13,882 bases of DNA from Nitratireductor sp. (lineage in GTDB: Bacteria > Pseudomonadota > Alphaproteobacteria > Rhizobiales > Rhizobiaceae), in contig JAGRLQ010000203.1 in assembly GCA_020441735.1 (NCBI GenBank), forward strand, positions 1 to 13,882, written 5' to 3'. The translations under genes and the position numbers were made by a program. The notes below the pieces were generated by a model. The model saw only the letters and a program-made list of their open reading frames with translations. It searched no databases and was not told where the DNA came from. Below, one piece after another: positions 7,135 to 12,985 of this stretch. Position 1 is the first letter of the stretch; the number at the start of each line of letters is the position of its first letter.

Positions 7135-8212
7135 GGGTAGCCTGAAAGAGACCCACCGCATTCATGCCGGACGTCGCCATGATCAGGAACGGGACAGCGA
7201 CAAAACCGCCGGCCGGCCCCCAAAGCCACAGCCAGAACAGAACTGTCAAAAATACCATGAAAGGGTTTGCGGTTAGCTGCTGACCAAGCACATGCGGCGT
7301 CACAAACTGGGCCTCGGTCAAGTTGATGCAAAGATAGATGGCAGCCGGCGCTGCAATCCAGATGGGTTCTGTAAAGGTTGCGAACCCGACACCGAGCAGT
7401 ACCAGCGCCATGACCGCCGGGCCGATGTAGATGGCATAGTTGAGTACGGCTGCCATCAACCCCCAAAGCAGTGGCGATGGAACACCAAGCAGATACATGG
7501 CCGCTGCCACAACAGCCCCCATCCCCATGTTGATGAAGGTAATCGACACCAGATAGCGAGATACAAGCTTCTCCACATCCCTGAATCCATGCGCCACCCG
7601 CCAGCGAAGCCGGCGGTCGAAACACAATTTCAGAATGAGGGTCCGGATGCTGTGGCGCGATGAGACAAAAAAATACAGGCTGGCAAGAAAGACGATCACC
7701 TGAGCCAGCAGTTCAGGTGCCAGAAAAGCGATGTCCTTGGCGGGATTTCCTTCATCCACTTTCACTGTAACGCCGCCATTCTGTTCACCGAGGTTTTTGA
7801 GCTGTTCGCCAATCGACGCCGCTGTTTCCACAACGCCCCGCCATTCAGCGACGATGCTGCGCATTCGCTCCCATATCAGCGGCAGTTTGCGAGACCATTC
7901 CGAAAGTGGCACGGCGAAAGCGCCGCCGATTGCGGCAATCAGCAAAACAAACGTGAAAACAACGATAACCGCAGAAATCGCAGGGCGCATTCCCGCCTTT
8001 TCCAGCCGATCAGCATAGGGCCCGAACATCAGACCAACCACGACGGAAAGCGTGATGGGGACAAGAAGCGCACGGGCGTAGTGTAACGCTGCCAGCGCAG
8101 CAAGCATGGCGATGAAAATGACGGCGATCCGGGCACCGGTCGCAAGGACAAGGGGAAAACTCACGCCCGGGTCGGCCCCGCCGCGAAATTGGGAAGATTC
8201 CTGGTGAAACAT
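7130..8212 (-). CDS. AI-2E family transporter (TqsA/PerM-like membrane permease)
   Basis: This integral inner-membrane protein of 360 residues belongs to the AI-2E transporter family (PF01594). It has hydrophobic segments near residues 27-46 and 47-65, a pair around 83-105, and a long C-terminal block of hairpins after about residue 200. A hydrophilic loop of about 75 residues (roughly 105-175) separates the halves, as is usual. The motif LTEAQFVTPHVLGQQLTANP is a clear family signature, and YIGPAVMALVLLGVG fits the preceding helix. Members have been linked to autoinducer-2 export, Na+/H+ antiport or unknown substrates, so the cargo cannot be stated. A consensus EcfG promoter lies immediately upstream, pointing to general-stress induction. 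The predicted transcript start is only about 13 nt from this ATG. A GGAGAGG (8227-8221) supports the start if it is transcribed. Confidence 0.9.
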   Translation of the reverse strand: MFHQESSQFRGGADPGVSFPLVLATGARIAVIFIAMLAALAALHYARALLVPITLSVVVGLMFGPYADRLEKAGMRPAISAVIVVFTFVLLIAAIGGAFAVPLSEWSRKLPLIWERMRSIVAEWRGVVETAASIGEQLKNLGEQNGGVTVKVDEGNPAKDIAFLAPELLAQVIVFLASLYFFVSSRHSIRTLILKLCFDRRLRWRVAHGFRDVEKLVSRYLVSITFINMGMGAVVAAAMYLLGVPSPLLWGLMAAVLNYAIYIGPAVMALVLLGVGFATFTEPIWIAAPAAIYLCINLTEAQFVTPHVLGQQLTANPFMVFLTVLFWLWLWGPAGGFVAVPFLIMATSGMNAVGLFQATR

Positions 8213-8231
8213 CGCGCAAACCTCTCCGGGG

Positions 8232-8258
8232 AAAACGCGATCGGTACGAATTGGTTCC
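8232..8258 (-). promoter_or_regulatory. EcfG-type promoter for the AI-2E transporter gene
   Basis: Read on the minus strand: -35 GGAAC (8258-8254), a 16-nt spacer, and -10 CGTT followed by TT (8237-8232). This matches the alphaproteobacterial EcfG consensus GGAAC-N16-17-CGTT without mismatch. The predicted start lies around 8225, unusually close to the ATG at 8212. Confidence 0.85.
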
Positions 8259-8307
8259 GGGCTGGATCGTTATCTGTTGGTGTGACGAATGGTTTCAGCA
8301 AGCTGTT

Positions 8308-8335
8308 GAATTGGCTTGCGGCAGGTCACCAATTC
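8308..8335. repeat. 7-bp inverted repeat between HWE kinase and AI-2E genes
   Basis: GAATTGG (8308-8314) and CCAATTC (8329-8335) are perfect inverted copies separated by 14 nt, located just after the stop of the leftward CHASE kinase gene. No T-run follows, so it is not a typical terminator. Function is unknown. Confidence 0.3.
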
Positions 8336-8342
8336 GCTGCTC

Positions 8343-9971
8343 TCAGCGCAGAGATGCTTTGGGCAGTTCGATCATTGCCTGTAAACCGGAAGTCCCGATA
8401 TGCCGCTCAAACCGGCCATTGAGTTCAGCCTCAATGAGCGACGTCATCAACTTGGTTCCAAACCCGCCGGAAGTGGAAACATCCTCGACGTTTTCTCCCT
8501 TTCCGGTCTGTTCAAGCCATTGCAGTTGGAGCTTTCCGTCGCCGGTCATTTTCCAATGAATGTCGAGCCTGTTGCCAGACTGGGCAACACCGGCATATTT
8601 CAGCGCATTGGTAGCCAGTTCGTGAAACACCAGGCCAAGCGCCTGTGTGGCCTTGACCCCCAGCCTGATATCCGGTCCATGGGTTGCATAGTTGTCAAAC
8701 TCCTCTCCGAACACCTGAAACAGCTCGTTTTTCAGTAGATCGGAAAGCTGCGCATGCTCACCATGGGACCGGGTCAAGAGATCCTGCGACGCAGCCATCG
8801 CCTGCAGCCGGCTTGTAAAAGAGTTGGTGAAATCATCCAGACCATCCGATGAGGCTGCCGTCTGGCGGGCAATCGCCAGCACCCGGGCGATTGAGTTCTT
8901 GATGCGGTGCTTCATTTCCTGAAGCAGGAAATCCTTCTCTGCACTTGCCTCCTGGCTGACCCGCGAAACCTCCCGGTAGGCTTCCAGCGTTTTGCCTTGT
9001 GAGCGCAAGGACACGGCGAGAGCCGCAGCCATCAGCAGGGAAACAGCACCAAGCAAGAGTGCGACGCCAGTCTCCGGCCCTTCCTTGAAGGTTTCCGACG
9101 GCATGATCTGAAAATGCCAGTCACGGCCCGCGAGCGTCACCACGCGATCAAGCATATAGGTGTCGTTGTAGTATTCAGATACTGGCGAACCGGCAAAAAC
9201 CTGATTTTGCGGCACCGGCTCGCCGATGTAGATTGCAAGGCTCAAACTGGAGGCCGGTGTATATCCCAGCGCCGCCTCGATGAAATCACCGGCACGGAAA
9301 GCTGCGTAGACAAAGCCACGCAAATCCGGCCTGGCTCGTGAAATGGTACCCACATTTGCCAGTTCCGGCCCGAAATAAGGCAGGTAGATCAGAAATCCCG
9401 CCTGTTTGTTGTCGTCAAACTCCTGAAGCAGTTCCACTTTTCCGGTAACCTGAGCCTCGCCGCTGCGGGCAGCAGCCTGCATAGCGGTGCGCCTGATTTC
9501 CTCCGAATACATGTCAAATCCCAGAGCCCGCAAATTTCGCACATCCGGCGGTTCGAGCATGGTGATTGCGGTTCTTACCGGCTGCCCACTCTCGGGAAAC
9601 AGCTCCCGCTCGACACCGTAATCGGCCTGCAAACGACCCTTCACGGACCGGATCTCGCCTTCGTCAAGAATATCCGCATAGCCGATACCCTGCACGCCTG
9701 CGTAGTTCTGGGTGATGTCGAGATTGCCAATGAACCTGGCAAATTGCTTCTGGGTAACTTCGCCCTGCAGGACATCAAACAACGAACGCGTGGAATTCAG
9801 CAAAGAGATGTGCTGGGAGAGCTTCAACTCGATGCGGTCGATGGCATCATCGGCAAGCTGTTCGAAACGCAGATGATTGGCTTGGCGGCCGGCCCAAAAG
9901 GCCGACAGGGTCAAGCCCAGGCCGATTGCAGAAGCGATCAGAAATGCGATTAGAGGAAGCTTGTTGCGCAC
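8343..9971 (-). CDS. CHASE-domain HWE-family sensor histidine kinase
   Basis: This membrane-bound sensor kinase has about 542 residues from the chosen GTG start. TM1 is near 3-28, a periplasmic CHASE domain spans about 33-238 (typical GFDMYSEEIRRTAM and GFLIYLPYF motifs), TM2 is near 302-322, and a cytoplasmic HisKA_2/HWE kinase core follows. The phospho-acceptor is H355 in EMKHRIKNSIARV; the N-box is HELATNALKYAG (450-461) and the HWE-type tryptophan lies in WLEQTG (about 485). CHASE domains bind small extracellular ligands (cytokinin-like in plants). The longer reading from ATG 10037 lacks a Shine-Dalgarno; GTG 9971 has AGGGA about 7 nt upstream. HWE kinases often phosphorylate PhyR, and phyR lies 2 kb away, so a GSR input role is inferred. 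No EcfG promoter precedes it. Confidence 0.88.
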   Translation of the reverse strand: MRNKLPLIAFLIASAIGLGLTLSAFWAGRQANHLRFEQLADDAIDRIELKLSQHISLLNSTRSLFDVLQGEVTQKQFARFIGNLDITQNYAGVQGIGYADILDEGEIRSVKGRLQADYGVERELFPESGQPVRTAITMLEPPDVRNLRALGFDMYSEEIRRTAMQAAARSGEAQVTGKVELLQEFDDNKQAGFLIYLPYFGPELANVGTISRARPDLRGFVYAAFRAGDFIEAALGYTPASSLSLAIYIGEPVPQNQVFAGSPVSEYYNDTYMLDRVVTLAGRDWHFQIMPSETFKEGPETGVALLLGAVSLLMAAALAVSLRSQGKTLEAYREVSRVSQEASAEKDFLLQEMKHRIKNSIARVLAIARQTAASSDGLDDFTNSFTSRLQAMAASQDLLTRSHGEHAQLSDLLKNELFQVFGEEFDNYATHGPDIRLGVKATQALGLVFHELATNALKYAGVAQSGNRLDIHWKMTGDGKLQLQWLEQTGKGENVEDVSTSGGFGTKLMTSLIEAELNGRFERHIGTSGLQAMIELPKASLR

Positions 9972-10104
9972 GCACGTTCCCTGGATTGGTCGTGCCAAAT
10001 AAGCACTTCTCCCATTTGCAGCAATTAAAAAAGACATGTGGGCCCAGCATCACCGGAACTGTGGCGAAGTTGAACCGGACAGCAAAGAAAGGGCGTCAAT
10101 TTTC

Positions 10105-10129
10105 GGAACCTTGGCCGGTCACGAACGTT
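10105..10129 (+). promoter_or_regulatory. EcfG-type promoter for the csbD-like gene
   Basis: GGAAC (10105-10109), a 16-nt spacer, and CGTT (10126-10129) followed by TT. This is a perfect match to the general-stress sigma factor consensus, about 48 nt before the ATG. Confidence 0.88.
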
Positions 10130-10176
10130 TTTCAATTACCGAACCCGTTCGATTAACACCAACCAAGGAGACACCG

Positions 10177-10374
10177 ATGAACTGGAACCAGATCGAAGGA
10201 AACTGGGAAAACTTCAAGGGCAAGGTCCAGTCGCAGTGGGGCAAACTGTCCGGCGACGACCTGGATGTGATCCAGGGCAACCGAAAGCAGCTTGCCGGCA
10301 AAATCCAGGAGCGCTACGGCAAGGCCCAGGAAGAGGCCGAGCATGAAATCGACCAGTGGCTTTCCCGCCACTAA
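10177..10374 (+). CDS. CsbD-like general stress protein
   Basis: This small soluble, highly charged protein has 65 residues. It begins MNWNQIEGNWENFKGKVQ and carries the repeated CsbD pattern of a W..GKL.GDDL segment followed by GNRKQLAGKIQERYG. Family members are abundant stress-induced proteins in Bacillus (sigma-B regulon) and many proteobacteria, with no established biochemical activity. An AAGGAGA Shine-Dalgarno ending about 6 nt before ATG fixes the start; a longer upstream reading frame would run across the promoter and is rejected. It is monocistronic, expressed from the EcfG promoter at 10105-10129, and ends in an intrinsic terminator that overlaps its own stop codon. Divergent from the CHASE kinase gene. 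Confidence 0.93.
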   Translation: MNWNQIEGNWENFKGKVQSQWGKLSGDDLDVIQGNRKQLAGKIQERYGKAQEEAEHEIDQWLSRH

Positions 10375-10381
10375 CTTTTTT
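10355..10381 (+). terminator. Intrinsic terminator overlapping the csbD-like stop codon
   Basis: AGTGGC (10355-10360), loop TTTCCC, and GCCACT (10367-10372) form a 6-bp stem, followed by AAC and six T residues (10376-10381). The stem includes the last codons and the first base of the TAA stop (10372-10374). The stem is short, so some read-through into the downstream segment is likely. Confidence 0.65.
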
Positions 10382-10392
10382 CTCATGCATGC

Positions 10393-10419
10393 GGAACCTT
10401 TTTCGAGGCTGCGCATTTT
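10393..10419 (+). promoter_or_regulatory. EcfG-like promoter in front of the candidate small RNA
   Basis: GGAAC (10393-10397), a 16-nt spacer, and CATT followed by TT (10414-10419). The -35 and spacer match the local EcfG promoters exactly; the -10 has one mismatch (CATT for CGTT). It lies 12 bp after the csbD terminator T-run and faces a non-coding segment ending in a strong terminator. Confidence 0.55.
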
Positions 10420-10423
10420 ATCA

Positions 10424-10525
10424 TGGACCGCCGCATCTCTGCCCCCGTCCCCCGGCGGTTCCTCCGGTTCCATCCCCGACCGGAACAAACGGCCGGTGCT
10501 GATTTCCAGCACCGGCCGCTTTTTT
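10424..10525 (+). ncRNA. Candidate stress-induced small RNA with C-rich loop
   Basis: A non-coding segment of about 102 nt lies between csbD and the convergent PAS kinase gene. Three hairpins can be drawn. The first has a 7-bp stem ACCGCCG (10427-10433) with CGGCGGT (10453-10459), holding a 19-nt loop rich in C (two runs, CCCCC and CCCC). The second is GTTCC (10467-10471) with GGAAC (10482-10486). The third is the 12-bp terminator stem. An EcfG-like promoter starts the unit. Alphaproteobacterial sRNAs that display C-rich or CCUCC loops, such as the stress-sigma-dependent GsrN of Caulobacter, act by pairing with G-rich mRNA sites. The likeness here is of architecture, not of recognised sequence. 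It could instead be only the csbD 3' trailer. Confidence 0.5.
10490..10525 (+). terminator. Strong intrinsic terminator
   Basis: A perfect 12-bp stem, CGGCCGGTGCTG (10490-10501) with CAGCACCGGCCG (10507-10518), has a 5-nt loop and is followed by C and six T residues (10520-10525). It ends a rightward transcript. The only rightward gene before it already has a terminator at 10355-10381, so it probably serves the candidate small RNA. In the other direction the hairpin is followed only by GTTTG, a poor terminator for the leftward kinase gene. Confidence 0.9.
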
Positions 10526-10537
10526 GTTGAAGTTCGC

Positions 10538-11527
10538 TTACTTATCTGCGTTGAAAACCAGTCTGTAGAAAACCTGCTGAGGGCTGATCTCATAGACCGC
10601 CTTGGCATCGATTGCCGTGGGAACGACCCGTTCCAGCACTGTGCTGCCGAAATGTCTGGCAGAACCGTTCTGCTGCCTGCCGGTGCCGCCCGGAATTGTT
10701 TCATCCCAGACAATCTGAAACTTCTCTCCGGTACCGGCCTTGATCCGCTCGCAGGCTACCCGCACATCACCATCACGTTTCGACAATGCGCCGAAGCTGA
10801 AGGAATTTGCGATCAATTCATGCAGGGCGAGACCGATATGGGTCGCGCCATTGGGTGACAGCAAGCAGTCATCGCTCTCAATCGCAACCCTGGGATCCTT
10901 ACCTTCCTCGACATATCTTGCGAACTGCTGCACTGCGAGTTCCTTGAACTCCGCACCGCGCCAGTTGGAAGCCGTCACAATATCCTGCGCAGAGGAAAGC
11001 GCGGCGACACGGCCGCGGAATTTGTTGAGAAACGTGTCCAGGTCGCTGCTGTTGCGCGCGGTCTGCAAGGCAATACTCTGGATGATCGCCAGCAGATTCT
11101 TGGTTCTATGGCTTAACTCCCTGAGCAATGCCTTGAGCGTATCCTCACGCTTGCGCTCTGCCGTGAGGTCCTTGAAGGTCATCAGGATAGCGGTAGGCGA
11201 CCCGGCAATCTGGTAGGGCATGACCGTGCATTCGCAAATCTCGTACTGACTGTTGGTTGTACGGGAGAGTTCGAAGCTCTGCTCAATGCCATCCCTGACC
11301 GCTTCCTGCTGGGCCGCTGCCATCCTGGGCAGCCAGTCTTCACCGAACAGGGTTTCATCCCTCGCCTCGGAAGGATCAAGTTGCGGAAAGTATTCGGGTA
11401 GTCCGCTGAGATAGAGATAGTTGCCCGAGCCATCTTTCACCGCAAGGCCGACCTGGGCACCCTTGAGCGCCAACAGGAGCAGCGGCGTTACCGCATCCCG
11501 GGTTTCAATTGTCAGTCGCCTGTGCAT
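10538..11527 (-). CDS. PAS-domain HWE-family histidine kinase (soluble)
   Basis: This 329-residue kinase has no obvious transmembrane segment. A PAS domain spans about 15-122 (AQVGLAVKDGSGNYLYLS, ending in ILMTFKDLTAERKRE). The dimerisation/phospho-acceptor helix follows with H140 in RELSHRTKNLLAIIQ. The N-box is HELIANSFSFGALS (236-249) and the HWE-defining W-x-E is W274DE. The C-terminal G-box is degenerate, as usual for this family. The PAS lacks the cysteine motif of LOV photosensors. HWE kinases of this type regulate PhyR in Caulobacter, Methylobacterium and rhizobia, so PhyR is the likely partner, although this is inference. The ATG at 11527 has only a weak Shine-Dalgarno. No matching EcfG promoter was found in the 40 bp between the upstream terminator and the start. 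Confidence 0.88.
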   Translation of the reverse strand: MHRRLTIETRDAVTPLLLLALKGAQVGLAVKDGSGNYLYLSGLPEYFPQLDPSEARDETLFGEDWLPRMAAAQQEAVRDGIEQSFELSRTTNSQYEICECTVMPYQIAGSPTAILMTFKDLTAERKREDTLKALLRELSHRTKNLLAIIQSIALQTARNSSDLDTFLNKFRGRVAALSSAQDIVTASNWRGAEFKELAVQQFARYVEEGKDPRVAIESDDCLLSPNGATHIGLALHELIANSFSFGALSKRDGDVRVACERIKAGTGEKFQIVWDETIPGGTGRQQNGSARHFGSTVLERVVPTAIDAKAVYEISPQQVFYRLVFNADK

Positions 11528-11562
11528 GCCTAAACAACTGCCGGTACCAGTTCCCCAGTGAA

Positions 11563-11588
11563 AAAGACGTCCGGCCTGAAGCCGGACG
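11563..11588 (-). terminator. Intrinsic terminator after the DUF1328 gene
   Basis: Read on the minus strand, CGTCCGGC (11588-11581) pairs with GCCGGACG (11575-11568) around a 5-nt loop, giving an 8-bp stem followed by T, C and five T residues. It lies 33 bp beyond the stop of the leftward DUF1328 gene and separates it from the PAS kinase gene. Confidence 0.8.
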
Positions 11589-11621
11589 CCTTTGTTTCAT
11601 GCCTCTCGTGGGTCTTGCCTG

Positions 11622-11786
11622 CTAGGCGCGTTTGATTACGCCTGCAATGAGCGAAATGACGAGAAAGGCAAGAAACAGAAAGAACAGAATCTGTGCGATC
11701 CCTGCCGATGCGCCCGCGATGCCACCAAAGCCGAGCACGCCGGCGATCAGTGCAACAACAAGAAAAACAAGTGCGTAATAAAGCAT
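11622..11786 (-). CDS. DUF1328 small membrane protein (YtjA-like)
   Basis: This 54-residue protein is almost entirely two hydrophobic helices: MLYYALVFLVVALIAGVLGFGG and a second, AGIAQILFFLFLAFLVISLIAGV, joined by the glycine/alanine-rich turn IAGASAGIAQ and ending KRA. This is the standard DUF1328 layout. Such proteins sit in the inner membrane and are often stress-induced; their function is unknown. The longer in-frame reading from 11828 runs across the promoter and is rejected. GGAGAT lies about 5 nt before the chosen ATG. A perfect EcfG promoter is 33 bp upstream and an intrinsic terminator follows, so it forms its own transcription unit inside the GSR island. Confidence 0.9.
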   Translation of the reverse strand: MLYYALVFLVVALIAGVLGFGGIAGASAGIAQILFFLFLAFLVISLIAGVIKRA

Positions 11787-11818
11787 GGCAAATCTCCATC
11801 GTTTGGTGATGAAGACAG

Positions 11819-11843
11819 AACGCCACAATGTTGGTTTTGTTCC
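11819..11843 (-). promoter_or_regulatory. EcfG-type promoter for the DUF1328 gene
   Basis: Read on the minus strand: GGAAC (11843-11839), a 16-nt spacer, and CGTT (11822-11819). This is a consensus match. It lies between the phyR stop and the DUF1328 start, giving a leader of about 25 nt. Confidence 0.87.
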
Positions 11844-11863
11844 GCAAGAAATGCCTCTTTATT

Positions 11864-12658
11864 TCAGGCAGCCTTCGCGCTGGCCTGGTTGAAGAACAAT
11901 GCCTGGCTTATGAGCGCTTTTACCATATCCGGATTGAACGGCTTGGTCACCAGAAAGGCAGGTTCCGGCCGTTCTCCGGTCAGCAGGCGTTCCGGAAACG
12001 CCGTGATGAAGATGACCGGAATGGCACCGCTCTTCAGCATTTCGTTGACTGCATCAATGCCGGAACTGCCGTCTGCGAGCTGGATGTCGGCGAGGATCAT
12101 CTGGGGATTGGTGCTGTTAAAAAGTTTTACTGCCTCTTCATGGGTCCTGGCGATGCCGGTAACTCGGTGACCCAGTGATTCCACCATTTGTTCAATGTCC
12201 ATTGCGATCAACGGTTCATCCTCGATAATGAGAATGTCCGTAGCCACCTGTTCGGAAATCTCCCGGGACGCCTGATCGAGCAGCCCTTCTACCTCTTTCT
12301 GTGAAAGATCGAGAATTTCGGCCACGTTACCAATGTCAAATCCTTCCACCGAAACCAGAAGGAATGCCTGTCTCTGACGTGGCGCCAACTGCTGAAGGTT
12401 GGCGGAAGCACGCTGTTCCCAGGCAAAGGGCGAAGAGGGCTCACCGACATCGATGGAGATGGAACCAAACAGGCGTGAAAACACTTTATACAATGCGATG
12501 CGGTCGTTGGAAGCGTCGGGAAAGGCTGAGATATCCGCCACCAGGGCTTCCAGCACTGCCGTGACATAAGCGTCACCCGAGGTTTGCGACCCGCTGACGG
12601 CGCGGGCAAATCGCCGCAAATAGGGGATGTGAGGCGCAATTCGGGTGGCTATCGTCAT
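11864..12658 (-). CDS. phyR: General stress response anti-anti-sigma regulator PhyR
   Basis: This 264-residue cytoplasmic protein has an N-terminal sigma-factor-like domain (about 1-130) fused to a C-terminal receiver (about 141-260). The start TRIAPHIPYLRRFARA followed by GSQTSGDAYV is the PhyR hallmark. Receiver residues present are E146, D147, phospho-acceptor D191 (ILADIQLADG), T219 (VIFITAFPE) and K239 (LVTKPF). When phosphorylated, the sigma-like domain binds NepR and frees EcfG. An upstream ATG at 12670 is possible, but GGAG lies 6 nt before ATG 12658 and the protein then begins as homologues do. It is divergent from nepR-ecfG across about 110 bp, the classical arrangement. An EcfG-like promoter with one -35 mismatch faces it. 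Confidence 0.96.
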   Translation of the reverse strand: MTIATRIAPHIPYLRRFARAVSGSQTSGDAYVTAVLEALVADISAFPDASNDRIALYKVFSRLFGSISIDVGEPSSPFAWEQRASANLQQLAPRQRQAFLLVSVEGFDIGNVAEILDLSQKEVEGLLDQASREISEQVATDILIIEDEPLIAMDIEQMVESLGHRVTGIARTHEEAVKLFNSTNPQMILADIQLADGSSGIDAVNEMLKSGAIPVIFITAFPERLLTGERPEPAFLVTKPFNPDMVKALISQALFFNQASAKAA

Positions 12659-12697
12659 TTCGTGCTCCATGGATGGCAGTTAACAGACCCGGATGAT

Positions 12698-12722
12698 AAC
12701 GTCCCCGGACAAAAATGGTTGC
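12698..12722 (-). promoter_or_regulatory. EcfG-like promoter for phyR
   Basis: Read on the minus strand: GCAAC (12722-12718), a 16-nt spacer, and CGTT followed by AT (12701-12696). One mismatch from GGAAC. The spacer length is the same as in all the other local sites. The predicted leader to the phyR ATG at 12658 is about 30 nt. Confidence 0.6.
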
Positions 12723-12728
12723 ATGCGT

Positions 12729-12753
12729 GGAACTTTTTTTTCTTGGCCGCGTT
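12729..12753 (+). promoter_or_regulatory. EcfG-type promoter for nepR-ecfG
   Basis: GGAAC (12729-12733), a T-rich 16-nt spacer, and CGTT followed by T (12750-12754): a perfect match. It implies positive autoregulation of the sigma factor operon, as known in related species. Its -35 lies only 6 bp from the -35 of the opposing phyR site. Confidence 0.9.
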
Positions 12754-12787
12754 TAGAGGGAGGTTTCCATTGAACGAAAAGAAGAAA

Positions 12788-12985
12788 ATGTCTGACGAAA
12801 GAACCCCGCAGGGAGCACATAATCAACATGCCAGGAATGATCCGAACTGGATCATCAGCCAGAAACTGAAGGCTTACTACGCCTCGGTTGAGGAAGAAGG
12901 CATTCCCGACAAATTTCTGGATCTGCTGGAGAAACTGGACGCTACTGAACGTGCAGCCAAAGGCGAGGATACAGCCGATGAGTGA
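12788..12985 (+). CDS. nepR: Anti-sigma factor NepR
   Basis: This 65-residue protein binds and inactivates the general stress sigma factor EcfG until phosphorylated PhyR takes it away. The conserved NepR core is clear: WIISQKLKAYYASVEEEGIPDKFLDLLEKLD (21-51), with variable, charged ends. It overlaps ecfG by 8 bp, so the two are translationally coupled. The start is uncertain. ATG 12788 gives a typical MSDE beginning but has only an A-rich upstream. In-frame TTG at 12770 has GGGAGG 6 nt upstream and would add six residues (MNEKKK), yet the predicted transcript start near 12760 would cut into that ribosome site. I keep ATG 12788. Confidence 0.92.
   Translation: MSDERTPQGAHNQHARNDPNWIISQKLKAYYASVEEEGIPDKFLDLLEKLDATERAAKGEDTADE

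Noticed and set aside
6943..7161. Minus-strand reading frame containing VGDTGIEPVTPTMSM over the tRNA
   Set aside because: It is the antisense translation of the tRNA-Val gene, a well-known false protein. The plus-strand frame ending QRESTTLTL is the same artefact.
10153..10713. 186-codon minus-strand open frame covering csbD and the candidate sRNA
   Set aside because: It is antisense to csbD and overlaps the end of the PAS kinase in another frame, with no ribosome site or recognisable domain.
10292..10858. 188-codon plus-strand open frame across the csbD 3' end and the PAS kinase
   Set aside because: It runs through two terminators and antisense to a well-defined HWE kinase, and has no family features.
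11530..11554. GGAAC (minus strand) before the PAS kinase as a possible EcfG promoter
   Set aside because: No CGTT-like -10 lies 15-18 nt downstream; the 16-nt position reads TTAG.
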